Positions 32,627 to 42,821 are shown, numbered from the stretch's first letter. The stretch is 64,000 bases of DNA from Areca catechu (GCA_021397845.1 CM038044.1:39480354-39544353), one strand, 5' to 3'. Translations and numbers: made by a program. The notes: generated by a model from the letters alone, not told the origin.

Positions 32627-34351
32627 TCAAGTTGAAACTTTAGGTACCCAAGTCATCTTGGGTCCTTTAGGGTTAGTCAAATTGGTTCCTTTTGGAACCC
32701 AAATCTTTTTAAAGGAATTTAATTTTCTTCTATTACAAACATATGATTTATGACCTACTTTACCACATGCATAGCAGGTAATATTAGAAGATGCTGGTAT
32801 GAAAAAGTTTTTGTAAAGCTTTTGTTGATTGTGTGGCTTAAATCCAAGTCCAGCTTTATTAAACACTGCATGTTGACTATTTAAAAGCATATTCAGTTTT
32901 TCTGAACTAAAAGTAAACTTTTCTACAAAAGGTTTTACTTTTTCTAACTCTTCCTTGTAATTCTTATTTTGAAGCAATAGTTCTTTATTTTGTTTTTCAA
33001 TGTTCTCATTAGTTTTAAGACTTCTATTATTTTTCAAAGAATTATTTTCTTTTAAAAGATTATCTTTATCATTTGTCAAAGTCTTTACATGTTCTTTTAA
33101 TTTCTTGTTTTCTTGAGTTAAATTTTCAATTTCACTTGAAAACTTTTCTGAATTTTTGGTAAGCTCAAAATTTTGCTTTCTTAATTTCTTATTTTTCAAT
33201 TTTAATTTTTCATATTCCATTACTAAGTCATCAAAAGCATCATGCAATTCATTGAAAGTAAATTCAGTTTCAGGTTCAGAATTTACCTCATTATCTTCGT
33301 TGGCCATGAAACATAAGTTGGCGACTACCTGCTGCTCTTCTTCACTGCTGGAGTCCTCACTCTCACTCCAGGTAGCCATCATGGCTTTCTTTCTCAACAT
33401 CCTTCGACTCTTTTTAAGCAAAGGGCAATCCGTTTTGTAATGTCTAGGCTTCTTGCACTCGAAGCAGATGGGTGGATCCCTTTCTTTGTCTTTCTCTTTC
33501 TCCTTATTGTGATCACCTTTTTGTGGCCTCTTCTTGTAGAAGCCCTTCTTCTTTCTCATGAATCTTTTAAATTTTATTGTAATGAGGGCTGTCTCATCAT
33601 CATCAGCTTCTTCTTCTGATTCATCACTTGACTCTTCTTTTGTAGTGGACTTGAAGGCTATGGCTTTCTTTTTCTTGTCATTGTCCACTGTCTTCTGCTT
33701 TAGTGAAAGCTCGTAGGTCATCAGTGATCCAAGAAGCTGCTCGAGAGGTAGAGTGTTGACATCCTTGGCTTCTTCTATGGCTGTAACTTTCGCATCCCAT
33801 GAAGCCGGAAGAGACCTGAGAAGTTTGTTAACCAGTTCACCATTAGATATAATTTTTTTCAAACTCTTCATACCATTTACTATATTGGTAAATCTAGTAT
33901 ACATTTCACTTATACTTTCAGTTGGTTCCATCCTGAACATCTCATACGTATGAATGAGCATGTTCACCTTAGTGGTCTTCACTTGGTGTGTACCCTCATG
34001 GATAACCTCAAGTGTATCCCAAATTTCTTTGGCGGAAATACAATTTGATATTTTGTTGAATTCACTAGGGTCAAGTGCACAGAATAGCAAATTCATCGCC
34101 TTAGCATTTAACTCAGCTTGTTTGATGTCATTGTCATCCCATTCTTCTTCAGATTTCGGGATGATAATGCCATTAACCAAGTGAGTGGGCTGATGAGGCC
34201 CTTTCGTAATTACTCTCCATATATGATAATCTACAGCTTGTAAATAAATATGCATACGAGTTTTCCAATATGTGTAGTTTGTGCCATTAAAGAAAGGAGG
34301 GCGATTTGATGCTTGTCCTTCAACTATACCCATTCCAATTGGGGCGGCCAT
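32627..34351 (-). CDS. Copia-2 Gag
   Basis: 574 codons from ATG 34351 (MAAPIGMGIVEGQASNRPPF). The N-terminal 190 residues form the Copia-type Gag domain (YTYWKTRMHIYLQAVDYHIW, LNAKAMNLLFCALDPSEFNKI, LRSLPASWDAKVTAIEEA). A first CCHC-like knuckle CFECKKPRHYKTDC is near residue 294; its glycine is Arg here. A Glu/Lys-rich coiled coil spans about 350-490. A second knuckle CYACGKVGHKSYVC is near 522. The frame ends at a TGA followed three codons later by TTGCAGGTG and the pol frame, so Gag and Pol share one frame across a single stop. Gag assembles the cytoplasmic particle. Confidence 0.95.
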   Translation of the reverse strand: MAAPIGMGIVEGQASNRPPFFNGTNYTYWKTRMHIYLQAVDYHIWRVITKGPHQPTHLVNGIIIPKSEEEWDDNDIKQAELNAKAMNLLFCALDPSEFNKISNCISAKEIWDTLEVIHEGTHQVKTTKVNMLIHTYEMFRMEPTESISEMYTRFTNIVNGMKSLKKIISNGELVNKLLRSLPASWDAKVTAIEEAKDVNTLPLEQLLGSLMTYELSLKQKTVDNDKKKKAIAFKSTTKEESSDESEEEADDDETALITIKFKRFMRKKKGFYKKRPQKGDHNKEKEKDKERDPPICFECKKPRHYKTDCPLLKKSRRMLRKKAMMATWSESEDSSSEEEQQVVANLCFMANEDNEVNSEPETEFTFNELHDAFDDLVMEYEKLKLKNKKLRKQNFELTKNSEKFSSEIENLTQENKKLKEHVKTLTNDKDNLLKENNSLKNNRSLKTNENIEKQNKELLLQNKNYKEELEKVKPFVEKFTFSSEKLNMLLNSQHAVFNKAGLGFKPHNQQKLYKNFFIPASSNITCYACGKVGHKSYVCNRRKLNSFKKIWVPKGTNLTNPKGPKMTWVPKVST

Positions 34352-34394
34352 GATCTTTCACTCAAGATCGTTGGACCTACAAGAGAGTACCGGT

Positions 34395-34406
34395 GCTCTG
34401 ATACCA
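34395..34406 (-). other. Copia-2 primer-binding site
   Basis: Minus strand TGGTATCAGAGC, initiator-Met tRNA, two bases from the 5' LTR. Confidence 0.94.
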
Positions 34407-34408
34407 CT

Positions 34409-35927
34409 TGTTGCCCAGATATGGTGCCCAAGAGGGGGGGTGAATTGAGTATTTAAAAATTTAAAGCAATATATGTGCTATCAAGTTTTAAGGTGAAGAG
34501 TGATAGTGCTTTAATAATTGTGCAACGGAAGCAATGAAATAAAATGGCAATTAAAGAGCTAAAGAAGTTAAAGAGAAAGGCAATGCAAACACACAAGAAA
34601 TATAGTGGTTCGGTGCACCTAGCACCTACATCCACTCCCCAAGCTCCACTTGGGAATTTCTACTATAATCTTTAGATTACAGCCGACTTGTTTTACCAGG
34701 CTCACAAATCAAAATCTTACACACTTGTTTTGGCTTCGGGCTAACAAGCAACCCTAGTTGGTTTTATCAATTGGATCACCAACAAACCTCACTCACTTGT
34801 TTTGGCTTCGGGCTTACAAGCAACCCTAGTTGGTTTTATCAATTGGCTCACCAACAAACCTCACTCTAGTTTCAAATTCCCTTGAAACTAGTTAAAGACA
34901 AAAGAGTATGAATACAATGAATTAAAACTAAACAAACTCCTTTTGAGCAATAATATATTCGTTGAAGCTCTTGATGGAGACTCTTCAAGCCTTTTCCCTT
35001 GGAATCTTTGGACCTCACTAAATGCCAAACACTTGAATGTTGGATTCCTCAAAGATGGAAAACTTTTGGCTAGGGAATCTCTTGGTTTTCTCACTCTTTT
35101 GGCTTGAAAGTGATTGAAGGCTTTGTACTTTGAATCAACACTTTTTCACTTTGTCTCCTTGTCTTTTTTGAAGTTTGATGGAGGTTAAATACCTCATTCA
35201 TGCTGAAACAACTCCACAAGACCGTTAGATTCAAAAATATGGCCGTTTATGGCCGTTAGAAATCAAATCAGAAGTTCAGAAAAACTAGCCGTTATGCCAT
35301 GAGTCGACCTCATGAGTCGACCTCTGAATCAAGTGTCGAGCTCATGAGTCGACCTCCAGTATAATTTAGGCAAAAGTTCAGAATACCATAGTTCTGCCCA
35401 TTTGAATTCTCAGGCTATGAGTCGACCTCTGGTGTCGACCTCTGGACAGGTGTTGACCTCTGGTGGTCGACCTCTGGTGTCGACCTCTGGACAGGTGTTG
35501 ACCTCTGGTGGTCGACCTCTGGAGCGTGCCACTGAGATTTTGCCGTGCCGGCCATGCTGAACTTTTCTTCTCTTCATGAGTCGACCTCTGGTGGTCGACC
35601 TTTGACAAGGTGTCGACCTCTGGGGGTCGACCTCTGGTCTGAATTTTTCTGAAACTCTTTGAGATGTGCGTGCCATGCTTGAGTTTCTTTAAGCCTTTGT
35701 TTCTTTTGTCAAATATTTCTTAACAAGAAGGTCCATTATGAGAATTTTGATCTTGTCCAAGGTAGAAGAGCTCTTTTCCAAATCAGGCAAACTTAGTTTC
35801 ATCATTGTAGTTTTGATACTCTTTTTGAATAACCTAAGTCCTGAAACTTTATCTAGAGATGAAACATTAGTCCAAATATATACTCAACCTTTTGTTAATC
35901 ATCAAAACTAAGGAGCCAAAGCCAACA
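34409..35927 (-). repeat. Copia-2 5' LTR
   Basis: 1519 bp, TGTTGCC to CCAACA. It carries a 45-bp tandem duplication in the GTCGACCTC array (about 35420-35520) that the 3' LTR lacks. The TATTTAA box (minus) is near 35185-35191. Confidence 0.95.
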
Positions 35928-36594
35928 ACCACTCCACAGAGATGGCAGGCGGTGTGCCCAAGTGGAGTGCCACTCCACAGAGGTGGCAATCTCTTTAAGT
36001 AACATGGGGGTTCTGGTAGGGATGGTGACACCACCTATTCGGGTCACTATCCCGGTAGCTCCAAAGGTTGTTCGAGGGGGAGATCAGGTCCACTTATCTT
36101 TATCCACACTCGACTTCTGATGGGGAGTTTGACTTTGACCAGAAGCTCGACCTCGATTGGGAGCTCGACCTCGGATGGGAGCTCAACCTCGACAGGGAGC
36201 TCAACCTCGATAGGGAGCTCGACCTCGGCAGGGAGCTCGACCTCGACAGGGAACTTGACCTTGGTAGGGAGCTCGACCTCGGACGGGAGCTCGACCTCGA
36301 TTGGGAGCTCTACCTTGATTGGGAGCTCAACCTCGATTAGGAGCTCGATCTCAGTAGGGAGCTCGACCTTAGATGGGAGCTCAACCTCAGATGGGAGCTC
36401 AACATCGATAGGGAGCTTGACCTCAGACGGGAGCTTAACCTTGGACGGGAGCTTGACCTCGACAGGGAACTCGACCTTGGATGGGAGCTTGACCTCTATA
36501 CTTATCTAGCGACAGTATCCAGGTGGTGCCTTCTGCCAGCTAGACTTCCAGCTAGGTCTGATACGGATTCCATGTCAGTGGTCAGGCCATGTCA
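35928..36594 (-). repeat. Tat-A 3' LTR, proximal part
   Basis: Continues the LTR after Copia-2 (the first five bases are the accac duplication). In element orientation it starts at 36594 with TGACATGGCCTGACC. This aligns with the Tat-B LTR start TGATGTGGCGGGATG and on to ATCAGACC versus GTCAGACC, which fixes the boundary. It contains the rest of the 41-bp repeat and the 18-bp array. Confidence 0.75.
36123..36497. repeat. 18-bp minisatellite in the Tat-A LTR
   Basis: About 20 units of GGGAGCTCGACCTCGATT type with point changes. The ORFs read through it are repeat artefacts. Confidence 0.92.
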
Positions 36595-36613
36595 AATGCC
36601 CCCCACTCTCGAG
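36595..36613 (-). other. Tat-A polypurine tract
   Basis: Minus strand CGAGAGTGGGGGGCATT, directly before the LTR start at 36594. Confidence 0.65.
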
Positions 36614-37219
36614 TCCAGAGCGCGGTGCGGCACTCGGGGCAAAGGGGTTATGGTGATGTTAACATGGAAGAACATTAAACCTGCACCATTTAATGCCCCG
36701 ACTACTGACGACTCGCAGATCATGCCTTAATGCCAATAAGGAGGTGCCACATTAGCTGGTGTAGGGGGAAGCATGATGATTGCATCCAGTTTGAAGCAGT
36801 TTTTGATGTGTTGAAGCACCGTTCCCAATGGATCTCAATGCGTGGCGAGCATCTAGTGGGCTTGACTTGGCTTGGAGTGGTTTCATGCATTCTGAAGTGC
36901 CACTCTCAGCAGATTTTGACACGTGGTGAGCATCTAATGGTTGGAGAGGTGAAAGGATACATGTTTCGATCGGTATGATGCAACGGGGCACTGTCAAGCT
37001 GTTGAAAAGAGGCCATTTTGCCTTAGCCATTTCTTAAGAACCTTCAAGCGAGGGAGCAGGGGAGATCCAGAGCTTTTTTCATCCAGTTCCGACTCCCTAA
37101 CCCCAGTCACTCAAGTCAGTCCTTCTCCTCCTTTCTTCTTCTCCTTCGGCCTATGCTGAAGGGGATATGTTTTGGTTTTTAAATCCTTTTTCTTCTTCCT
37201 TTTCTTCTTTTCCTTCAAG
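36614..37219 (+). promoter_or_regulatory. Upstream region and leader of the Tat-A antisense ORF
   Basis: About 600 bp between the Tat-A PPT and the antisense-ORF ATG. The last 150 bp are strongly pyrimidine-rich (TTCTTCTCCTTC, TTTTTCTTCTTCCTTTTC), typical of a 5' leader on this strand. A TATA box is not clear. No other gene is seen; 36730-36978 is an unsupported ORF. Confidence 0.45.
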
Positions 37220-39520
37220 ATGAATCCTTTCGGCTGGAGGCACCATCGCCTGGACCATTCCAGTGAGGCAGGGCCATCCCAATCGAGGCCTCCTTCCTTC
37301 GATAGTGAAGAGGAGGATATCCCCCTCAGGATTCATAGGGGTCCCCACCAAACAGGGATAGTCATAGATCCCCCTAGCATTCCTTCTCCTCCCCCTCCTT
37401 CTTCTAGCTGTGATTCGGCCGGTCCTTCTGGCATTGCTTCGACGATGACCCATGAGGATCTCCTTCATCTTCGGAGCACCTATGGGATTTCAGACTCCAT
37501 CCGGCTCTCGGCTTCGTGGTCAGAGGATTGGGTCACTTCCAGTGGCTCGGGTTGGATCGTCCTATACGAGGACTTCTTCCTCGGGGGCCTTCACCTTCCT
37601 CTTCATCCCTTTTTCCTCTCCTTTCTCAATAATTATCACCTAGTCCCAGTCCAACTTGCTCCAAATGCTATTAGGGCCATCTTCTATTTCACTATTCTCT
37701 ATCACTTACATGGATTGTTGCCCATTTTTCCTTGTTCAGGGCTTTCTTCACCCTGAAATGCCACCCAGTCGATAAGGGTGGTGGTTCGTGGCCCCCCACC
37801 TAAGGGCCATTAAATTTGATCTACTTACTTCTATCAAGGAATGGAAAAAAAGGTTTTTTTTTGCCTCGGTTGAGGGAGTTGACTGGGTCTAGAGTGACCC
37901 AGACTGCACACCCAACCGGAACACCCTAGTGGAGGCTGCTGATAGGGAAGTGTATGATCGGCTCATCACTTCTAAGGTTCCTCCACTTCAGGACCTGCTG
38001 ATCGAATGTAACCTGTTCAAGGTCTCAGCCCAATCCGATCCTTAGATAAGACCTTAAACTTGGACTTCTTCTTAATAGAAAATCTTCTCTACTTTGAGTC
38101 TAACCAAAGTTTTCTTCTCTTTGCAGTCATGAAGTTCTCTATGGACTAGATTCGGGAGATGTCCCGGAAAAGGCCCACATCCCCGGGGTCCAAGGAGGAT
38201 CCACAAAAGAGGCCCTGTGAGGAGTTGGGGTGGAGGCCTGCTGCAGAGCCCCTCGTCGATCCGGGAGAGAGGAGGCCTAGAGTAGCCTCGGCTTCAGCTG
38301 GAGCGGCAGCCCAGTCCCTGGCCCATGGGCCCAGTAGGAGGGCTACCACTAGATAGGGGGCTGTGCAAGCCCCTCAGGTGGCCCCTTCTCATGTTGAAGT
38401 CCCACCATCGTCGGAGGTGGTGGAGGTGGCGGCCGATGTTGTGACAAGAGGGAGGCTGACATAGCCGGCGACCATGGAAGCAGCCACCGCCCAACCAGTG
38501 GCCCCCATGCCTTCGCCGTCGGCCATGTCGGGCCTGGCACCACCCTCTACACCACCAGGCCTAGGGGTGGCCAGGGTGTCGACCATGGTACTGTTGAATG
38601 CGACGATCACCCTCAACCCTATGTTGGCTGAGAAGATAGTCAACTTCATCGTTCAGTCACGTGACTGCCGGGAGAGCAGCGATAGATAGTTAATGGCAGT
38701 CACCACCGATCTATTCCCCTAGCTGCTATCGGTAAGTTCCCCTTTAACCTTTCTTTCATTATTTGCATTGACTTTACTGACACCCTCTTTTTTGTTGTCA
38801 CAGGTGGCCATTGACACTTTGCTGATCTGGGACTCTTGCCTGGCTCTGGATCGACAAGACCTCAGCTTCCGCAAGCATGCGGAGGCTACTAAGGTTGAGA
38901 CCCAGACCCAGTCTGAGAAGGCATGCAAGTTGGAGGGGCAAGCCAAGGCCCTCCAGACCGAAGTGGCCAACTCCAGGACCATGGTGGCAGAGCTGGAAGG
39001 ACAGGCAGCCAACCTCGAGGTAGCCTTGGAGGTAGAGAGGGAGAAGATCGTCCACCTAGTGGAGGAGTTGGCCCATTCCATCATGGAGGAGTTGCACCTG
39101 GAGGGGCAGGTGCAGACCCTCTAGGCCTAGCTCAAAGCGGCGGTGGCTCGGGTTGTGACGGTGGACGAGAAGGCTACAGCAGCGGTGGCCCTGATGGAGG
39201 TGGCCAAGAAGGAAGCCACCAAAGCCGTGCCCAACATCAAGGCCTCGGAGGCTTTTGTCGATGAGATCTAGGAGGCAATCCTCAACTCGTTCCTTAAGGG
39301 GTTCGAGGACTACAAAAGGAAAGTGGGCTGGGCCTTCTCCTTCAAAGGCCTAGTGTCCATCATCCCAGACCTGCTAGGCGGCGGTGATGGAGAGGAGGCT
39401 CCATCTGAAGAGGCCGGCATAGGGCCTGACGTAGTGCCGGAGGTGGAGGTGGGGGTGGCCACACTGGAGGACAAAGTGAGGGAGGCCTTTAACCCAGCCA
39501 TCTCTCTGACTGAGGGCTAG
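37220..39520 (+). pseudogene. Tat-A antisense ORF (putative gypsy-type transposon / coiled-coil protein), broken
   Basis: Runs opposite to the Tat-A pol. ATG 37220 follows the pyrimidine-rich leader. The first open part (to 37756) has an acidic Ser/Pro-rich N-terminus, then a domain with GWIVLYEDFFLGGLHLPLHPFF and YHLVPVQLAPNAIR. It resembles the 'putative gypsy type transposon' (Transposase_28) domain reported in extra ORFs of Tat elements. Frameshifts follow (a CHPVDKG piece near 37757). From 38159 come a low-complexity region, a 72-bp intron (38732-38803) and a long coiled coil (LLIWDSCLALDRQDLSF onward), then an acidic C-terminus ending at 39520. A TAG at 38720 corresponds to CAG in Tat-B. 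A further intron may end at TTTGCAG near 38126, its donor decayed. Function unknown. Confidence 0.8.
38732..38803 (+). other. Intron in the Tat-A antisense ORF
   Basis: GTAAGTTCCCC to TTGTTGTCACAG, 72 bp, after a complete codon (phase 0). The flanking peptides (LFP-stop-LLS before; VAIDTLLIWDSC after) line up with those around the Tat-B intron at 63898-63968. Confidence 0.85.
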
Positions 39521-39954
39521 TAAGAGACTAGCGAAGTCTTCCGTTGACCCGGCAAAGCACCGGTGGTGTCTCCATGATTTTTCTTTTCTTTTTTGTATAT
39601 AAAGGACCTCCTGGCCTGTCGAGGGGTCATTTTTATTGTAAACTCTTTTCACATCAATGAAAGATAAAATTTAAGCTACATTTTGTCTCTTTCTTCTTCT
39701 ATGTTCATCTTTTCTCTCTTTCTTCTTTTGTACTTGATAGATTTTGAGGGACTCCCTAGCCTATTGGGGAGTTCTTCTCATTGTAAAAACCTTTTCCATC
39801 AATAAAGTTTTTGTTCCCTAATGAGCTTCATTTTATCTCTTTTGCTTCTCTTTTTTTTACATGGTACATATGTGAACCACATGGTAGCCAAGTACATGGT
39901 TCCCAAAGTCTCGACCCTCTTTGCTAAGTTTAAAAGCTAGTAGATGGCTAAGGG
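39521..39954 (+). promoter_or_regulatory. 3' region of the Tat-A antisense ORF with polyadenylation-type signals
   Basis: It contains two related segments about 145 bp apart: CATCAATGAAAGATAAAA near 39652 and CCATCAATAAAGTT with a canonical AATAAA at 39801-39806, each preceded by ATTGTAAA. Several T/C-rich tracts follow, which are polypurine in pol sense. No gene is seen. Confidence 0.55.
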
Positions 39955-40672
39955 GACTTTAGAAATTCTTCGGCTCTACTAGCTGGACTGAGAATCATGT
40001 AGATTGGAGCAAGGGGCTTCTAGAGTTTCTCAGCTTGCCTTGCTGAACTTGGAGTTTGATAGATAGAGTGCAGGGCTTCTAGAGTTTTCCGGCTAGCCTT
40101 CGTCGAACTTGGAGTCCGATGGATAGAGTGCGGGGTTTCTAGAGTTTCCTGGCTTGCTTTCGCTGAACTTGGAGTCTGACAAATAGAGTGCAGGGCTTCT
40201 GGAGTTTTCCAGCTTGCCTTCACTAAACTTGGAGTTTGACGGATAAAGTACGAGATTTTTGGAGTTTTCCAACTTGCCTTTGTCGAACTTGGAGTCCGAT
40301 GGATAGAGTACGGGACTTCTGGAGTTTCTTGGCTTGACTTCACTGAACTTGGAGTCTGACAGATAGAGTGCAGGGCTTCTAAAGTTTTCTAGCTTGCCTT
40401 CACTGAACTTAGAGTCTGACAGATAGAGTGCGGGACTTCTGAAGTTTTTCGGCTTGCCTTCGTTGAACTTGGAGTCCGACGGATAGAGTGTAGGACTTCT
40501 AGAGTTTTCCAACTTGCCTTCACCGAACTTGGAGTCTAACGGATAAAGTGAAGGGCTTCTGGAGTTTCCCAGCTTGCCTTTGTCAAACTTGGAGTCCAAC
40601 GGATAGAGTGCAGGCTTCTGGAGTTTTCTGGCTTTCCTTCACTGAACTTGGAGTCCAACGGATAGAGTTCCT
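39955..40672. repeat. 60-bp tandem array between Tat-A pol and antisense ORF
   Basis: Eleven to twelve copies in 60-bp register, unit containing GCTGAACTTGGAGTCTGACG and ATAGAGTGCAGGGCTTCTGG. The 20-residue repeat peptides on minus (SDSKFSEGKLENSRSPALYL) come from the array and are not a supported protein. Confidence 0.95.
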
Positions 40673-40749
40673 ACATAGATGAAAAATAGTGTTACACTAG
40701 AAAGGAACCTTTGTTATTAAAAGAGAGTCTTACATTATTGATAGTACAT

Positions 40750-41468
40750 CCTTAAGTTGCTGGCATTCTAGGTTTGGAAAAATTTGGTGCCATCGAATCC
40801 AGCGAGGTAGTAGGCTCCATGCGGCAGGGCTTCAATGACCTTGTAGGGACCTTCCCAGTTCGGGGAGAGTATGCCATATTCTCCAAGCTATGAGACTTCG
40901 GCTCGCCATAGGACTAAGTCATCTAAGCGAAAGGCCTTCAGCTTCATGCAATAATTATAGTACCAGGCCACCCGCTACCTGTAGGCCACCATACGAAGCT
41001 GAGCTTTGTCCCTTATTCTTCCAGCGGGTCTAGGTTAAGCAGGAAGCAGGTCAGATTTTCAGCTTCATTGTATTGCTCTACCCGTAGTGTGGGCAGACCC
41101 ACTTCCACTGGAATCATAGCCTCGGAGTCGAAGATAAGATTGAAAGGTGTCTCACCCATCACCGTCGAAGGCATGGTGTGGTAGGCTCATAGTACACTGG
41201 GAGCTCCTCGCCCATCGACCCTTGGCCTCGTCTAGTCAGGTGTGGAGCCCTTAGAGGATGGTCTGGTTGGTCACCTCGGCCTTCTCGTTGGTCTGAGGGT
41301 GAGCCACTAAAGTGAAGCGGTGACAGATATCGAGATCAGCATAGAACTCCTCAAATGCTTGATTATGGAACTGCCATCAGTTATTGGTGATGATCGAGTG
41401 GGGAAGACTGAAATGGTAGATGACCAACTTCCAAAGGAAAGATCTGGCCTTGGCTTCAATAATCCGTG
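40750..41468 (-). pseudogene. Tat-A integrase C-terminal fragment
   Basis: The minus strand, in shifting frames, reads YHFSLPHSIITDN, FTLVAHPQTNEKAEVTNQTI and GETPFNLIFDSEAMIPVEVG, matching the Tat-B integrase (YNNMMK-type tail and HPQTNGEAE region). It is cut at 41468 by the Copia-4 LTR. Stops and frameshifts are frequent. This defines the pol direction of Tat-A as opposite to the antisense ORF at 37220. Confidence 0.85.
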
Positions 41469-42807
41469 TGTTGACCCCTGGAATGATTTTGATGATTACA
41501 AAACATTGGAGCATGCAGTTGATACTAATACTTTTTATATGTTTAAGAAGTTTTTGTAGGATATTTCAAATGGATAATCATCCACCCTACATTTTCATGG
41601 CCATTGGAATGAATTCATGTACTTAAAGAAAAAGTTTCATGTATTTAAGAGCCCTAAGTAAATTCAATTGTTTGATTATGTAAAAGGGCCAAATTAATGT
41701 AATTTTAAATGTAAATATCTTAGATTAGGTTTAGAAGTTGTTTGGAAGATATTTGAAAGAAGTTTGAAGTTATTTGGAAGCATTTGGAGAAGTTTCACTT
41801 GAGCTGACTCAATATTAGAGCTAATACATTTTCTTGGCACGGCATAAAAATTTCATGATATAGTCATCCGGGCTAGCTCAAGGAAGATTAAAGCTGACTC
41901 ATCCAGAGTGACAAAAAATTGTTTCTGAGAATGTAGTCAATTGAGCCGACTCTAATTTGAAATGAGCCGACTCTCACAGAACTACATATTTCTTCACTGA
42001 GCATCCGAGTGGACCAAATCCCAGAATTTGAATAGTAATGGCTAGTTCCAAAAATTGAATTTCTTGGTTCTAAAGCCTCCTAACAGCTAGTTTTTAGTTT
42101 CTAAGAAATTTCAACAGCCATATTCACTTGGGAACACTTCAAGAAGCTATAAATGATGGATTTAAGTGAAGAAAAAGTAGTTTTTACAAGAGAAAAGAAA
42201 GCATTCAATATTCTAAGAGCATTCAAGTGAAAAACTCAAGTTCTCTAACAACTTCCCACAAACTTCTTGAGTTTATCTTTGAAGAATTAAGAGAGCCTTG
42301 AAGAGCATTGAAGAAGCATTCAAGAAGGTCTCATTAAGAGCTTCAACTGCAACCATTCAATAACCTTGGATTTGTTTTAGTGTTGCTTCCATTTTAACTC
42401 TACTTTTGAGTTGTTACAAGTACAGCAGGTGGCTGTAACTTGTAAGTTATTTTGAGGTTGATTGGTTAGCCTTGAAAATCAAGTTGGGTTATTAGTGAGC
42501 CCGGGAAAACTAACTTTGTATTGGATTTTAGATTGTGAGCTCGTAGGAAAACAATCCGACTATATTCGGGGTGAATATAGTAGAAATCCCAAGTGTGCAC
42601 CTTGGATAATAGACGTAGGAGCTAGGTTGCTCCGAACCATTCTAAATTTTGTGGTGTTTGTGCTTGTTCTTGCTTTGCTTATTTACTTTCACTTGAAATA
42701 CTTTATATACTTTACTCACCACATAAAGTTTTCAAAAGACACATACTTATTAAATTTTTTATAAACCCAATTCACCCCCCCCTCTTGGATTGGCCAACTG
42801 GGTAACA
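41469..42807 (+). repeat. Copia-4 5' LTR
   Basis: 1339 bp, TGTTGACC to GGGTAACA. TATAAA is at about 42148-42153. GAGCCGACTC or decayed forms cluster upstream (about 41800-41965). An eight-C run (CAATTCACCCCCCCCTCTTG) lies close to the 3' end, as in Copia-1 and Copia-2. Confidence 0.92.
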
Positions 42808-42809
42808 AG

Positions 42810-42821
42810 TGGTATCAGAGC
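42810..42821 (+). other. Copia-4 primer-binding site
   Basis: TGGTATCAGAGC two bases after the LTR; initiator-Met tRNA. Confidence 0.94.

Larger units (their letters stand above)
24874..35927 (-). mobile_element. Copia-2, complete Sirevirus-like element with third ORF
   Basis: An 11,054-bp element flanked by perfect 5-bp duplications accac (24869-24873 and 35928-35932). It carries LTRs of 1474 and 1519 bp, PBS, gag, pol, a third ORF, repeated PPT-like blocks and the PPT. I count about 20 substitutions between the LTRs (about 1.4%) plus a 45-bp duplication. It is inserted in a 41-bp tandem array of the Tat-A LTR. It is younger than Copia-1 but older than Chromo-1. Confidence 0.96.

Noticed and set aside
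36068..36509. ORFs of 90 and 129 codons with hexapeptide repeats
   Set aside because: Translation of the 18-bp minisatellite in an LTR (18 is a multiple of 3, so frames stay open).
38294..39652. Minus-strand ORFs across the Tat-A antisense gene
   Set aside because: GC-rich shadows of the plus-strand coiled-coil gene, which has the intron and a match in Tat-B.
40020..40599. Minus-strand repeat proteins of 107 and 168 codons
   Set aside because: The 60-bp array is divisible by three and free of stops in two frames; no start context or conservation.
39955..40672. CRISPR-like direct repeats
   Set aside because: Units are contiguous with no unique spacers, in a plant retroelement; ordinary tandem array.
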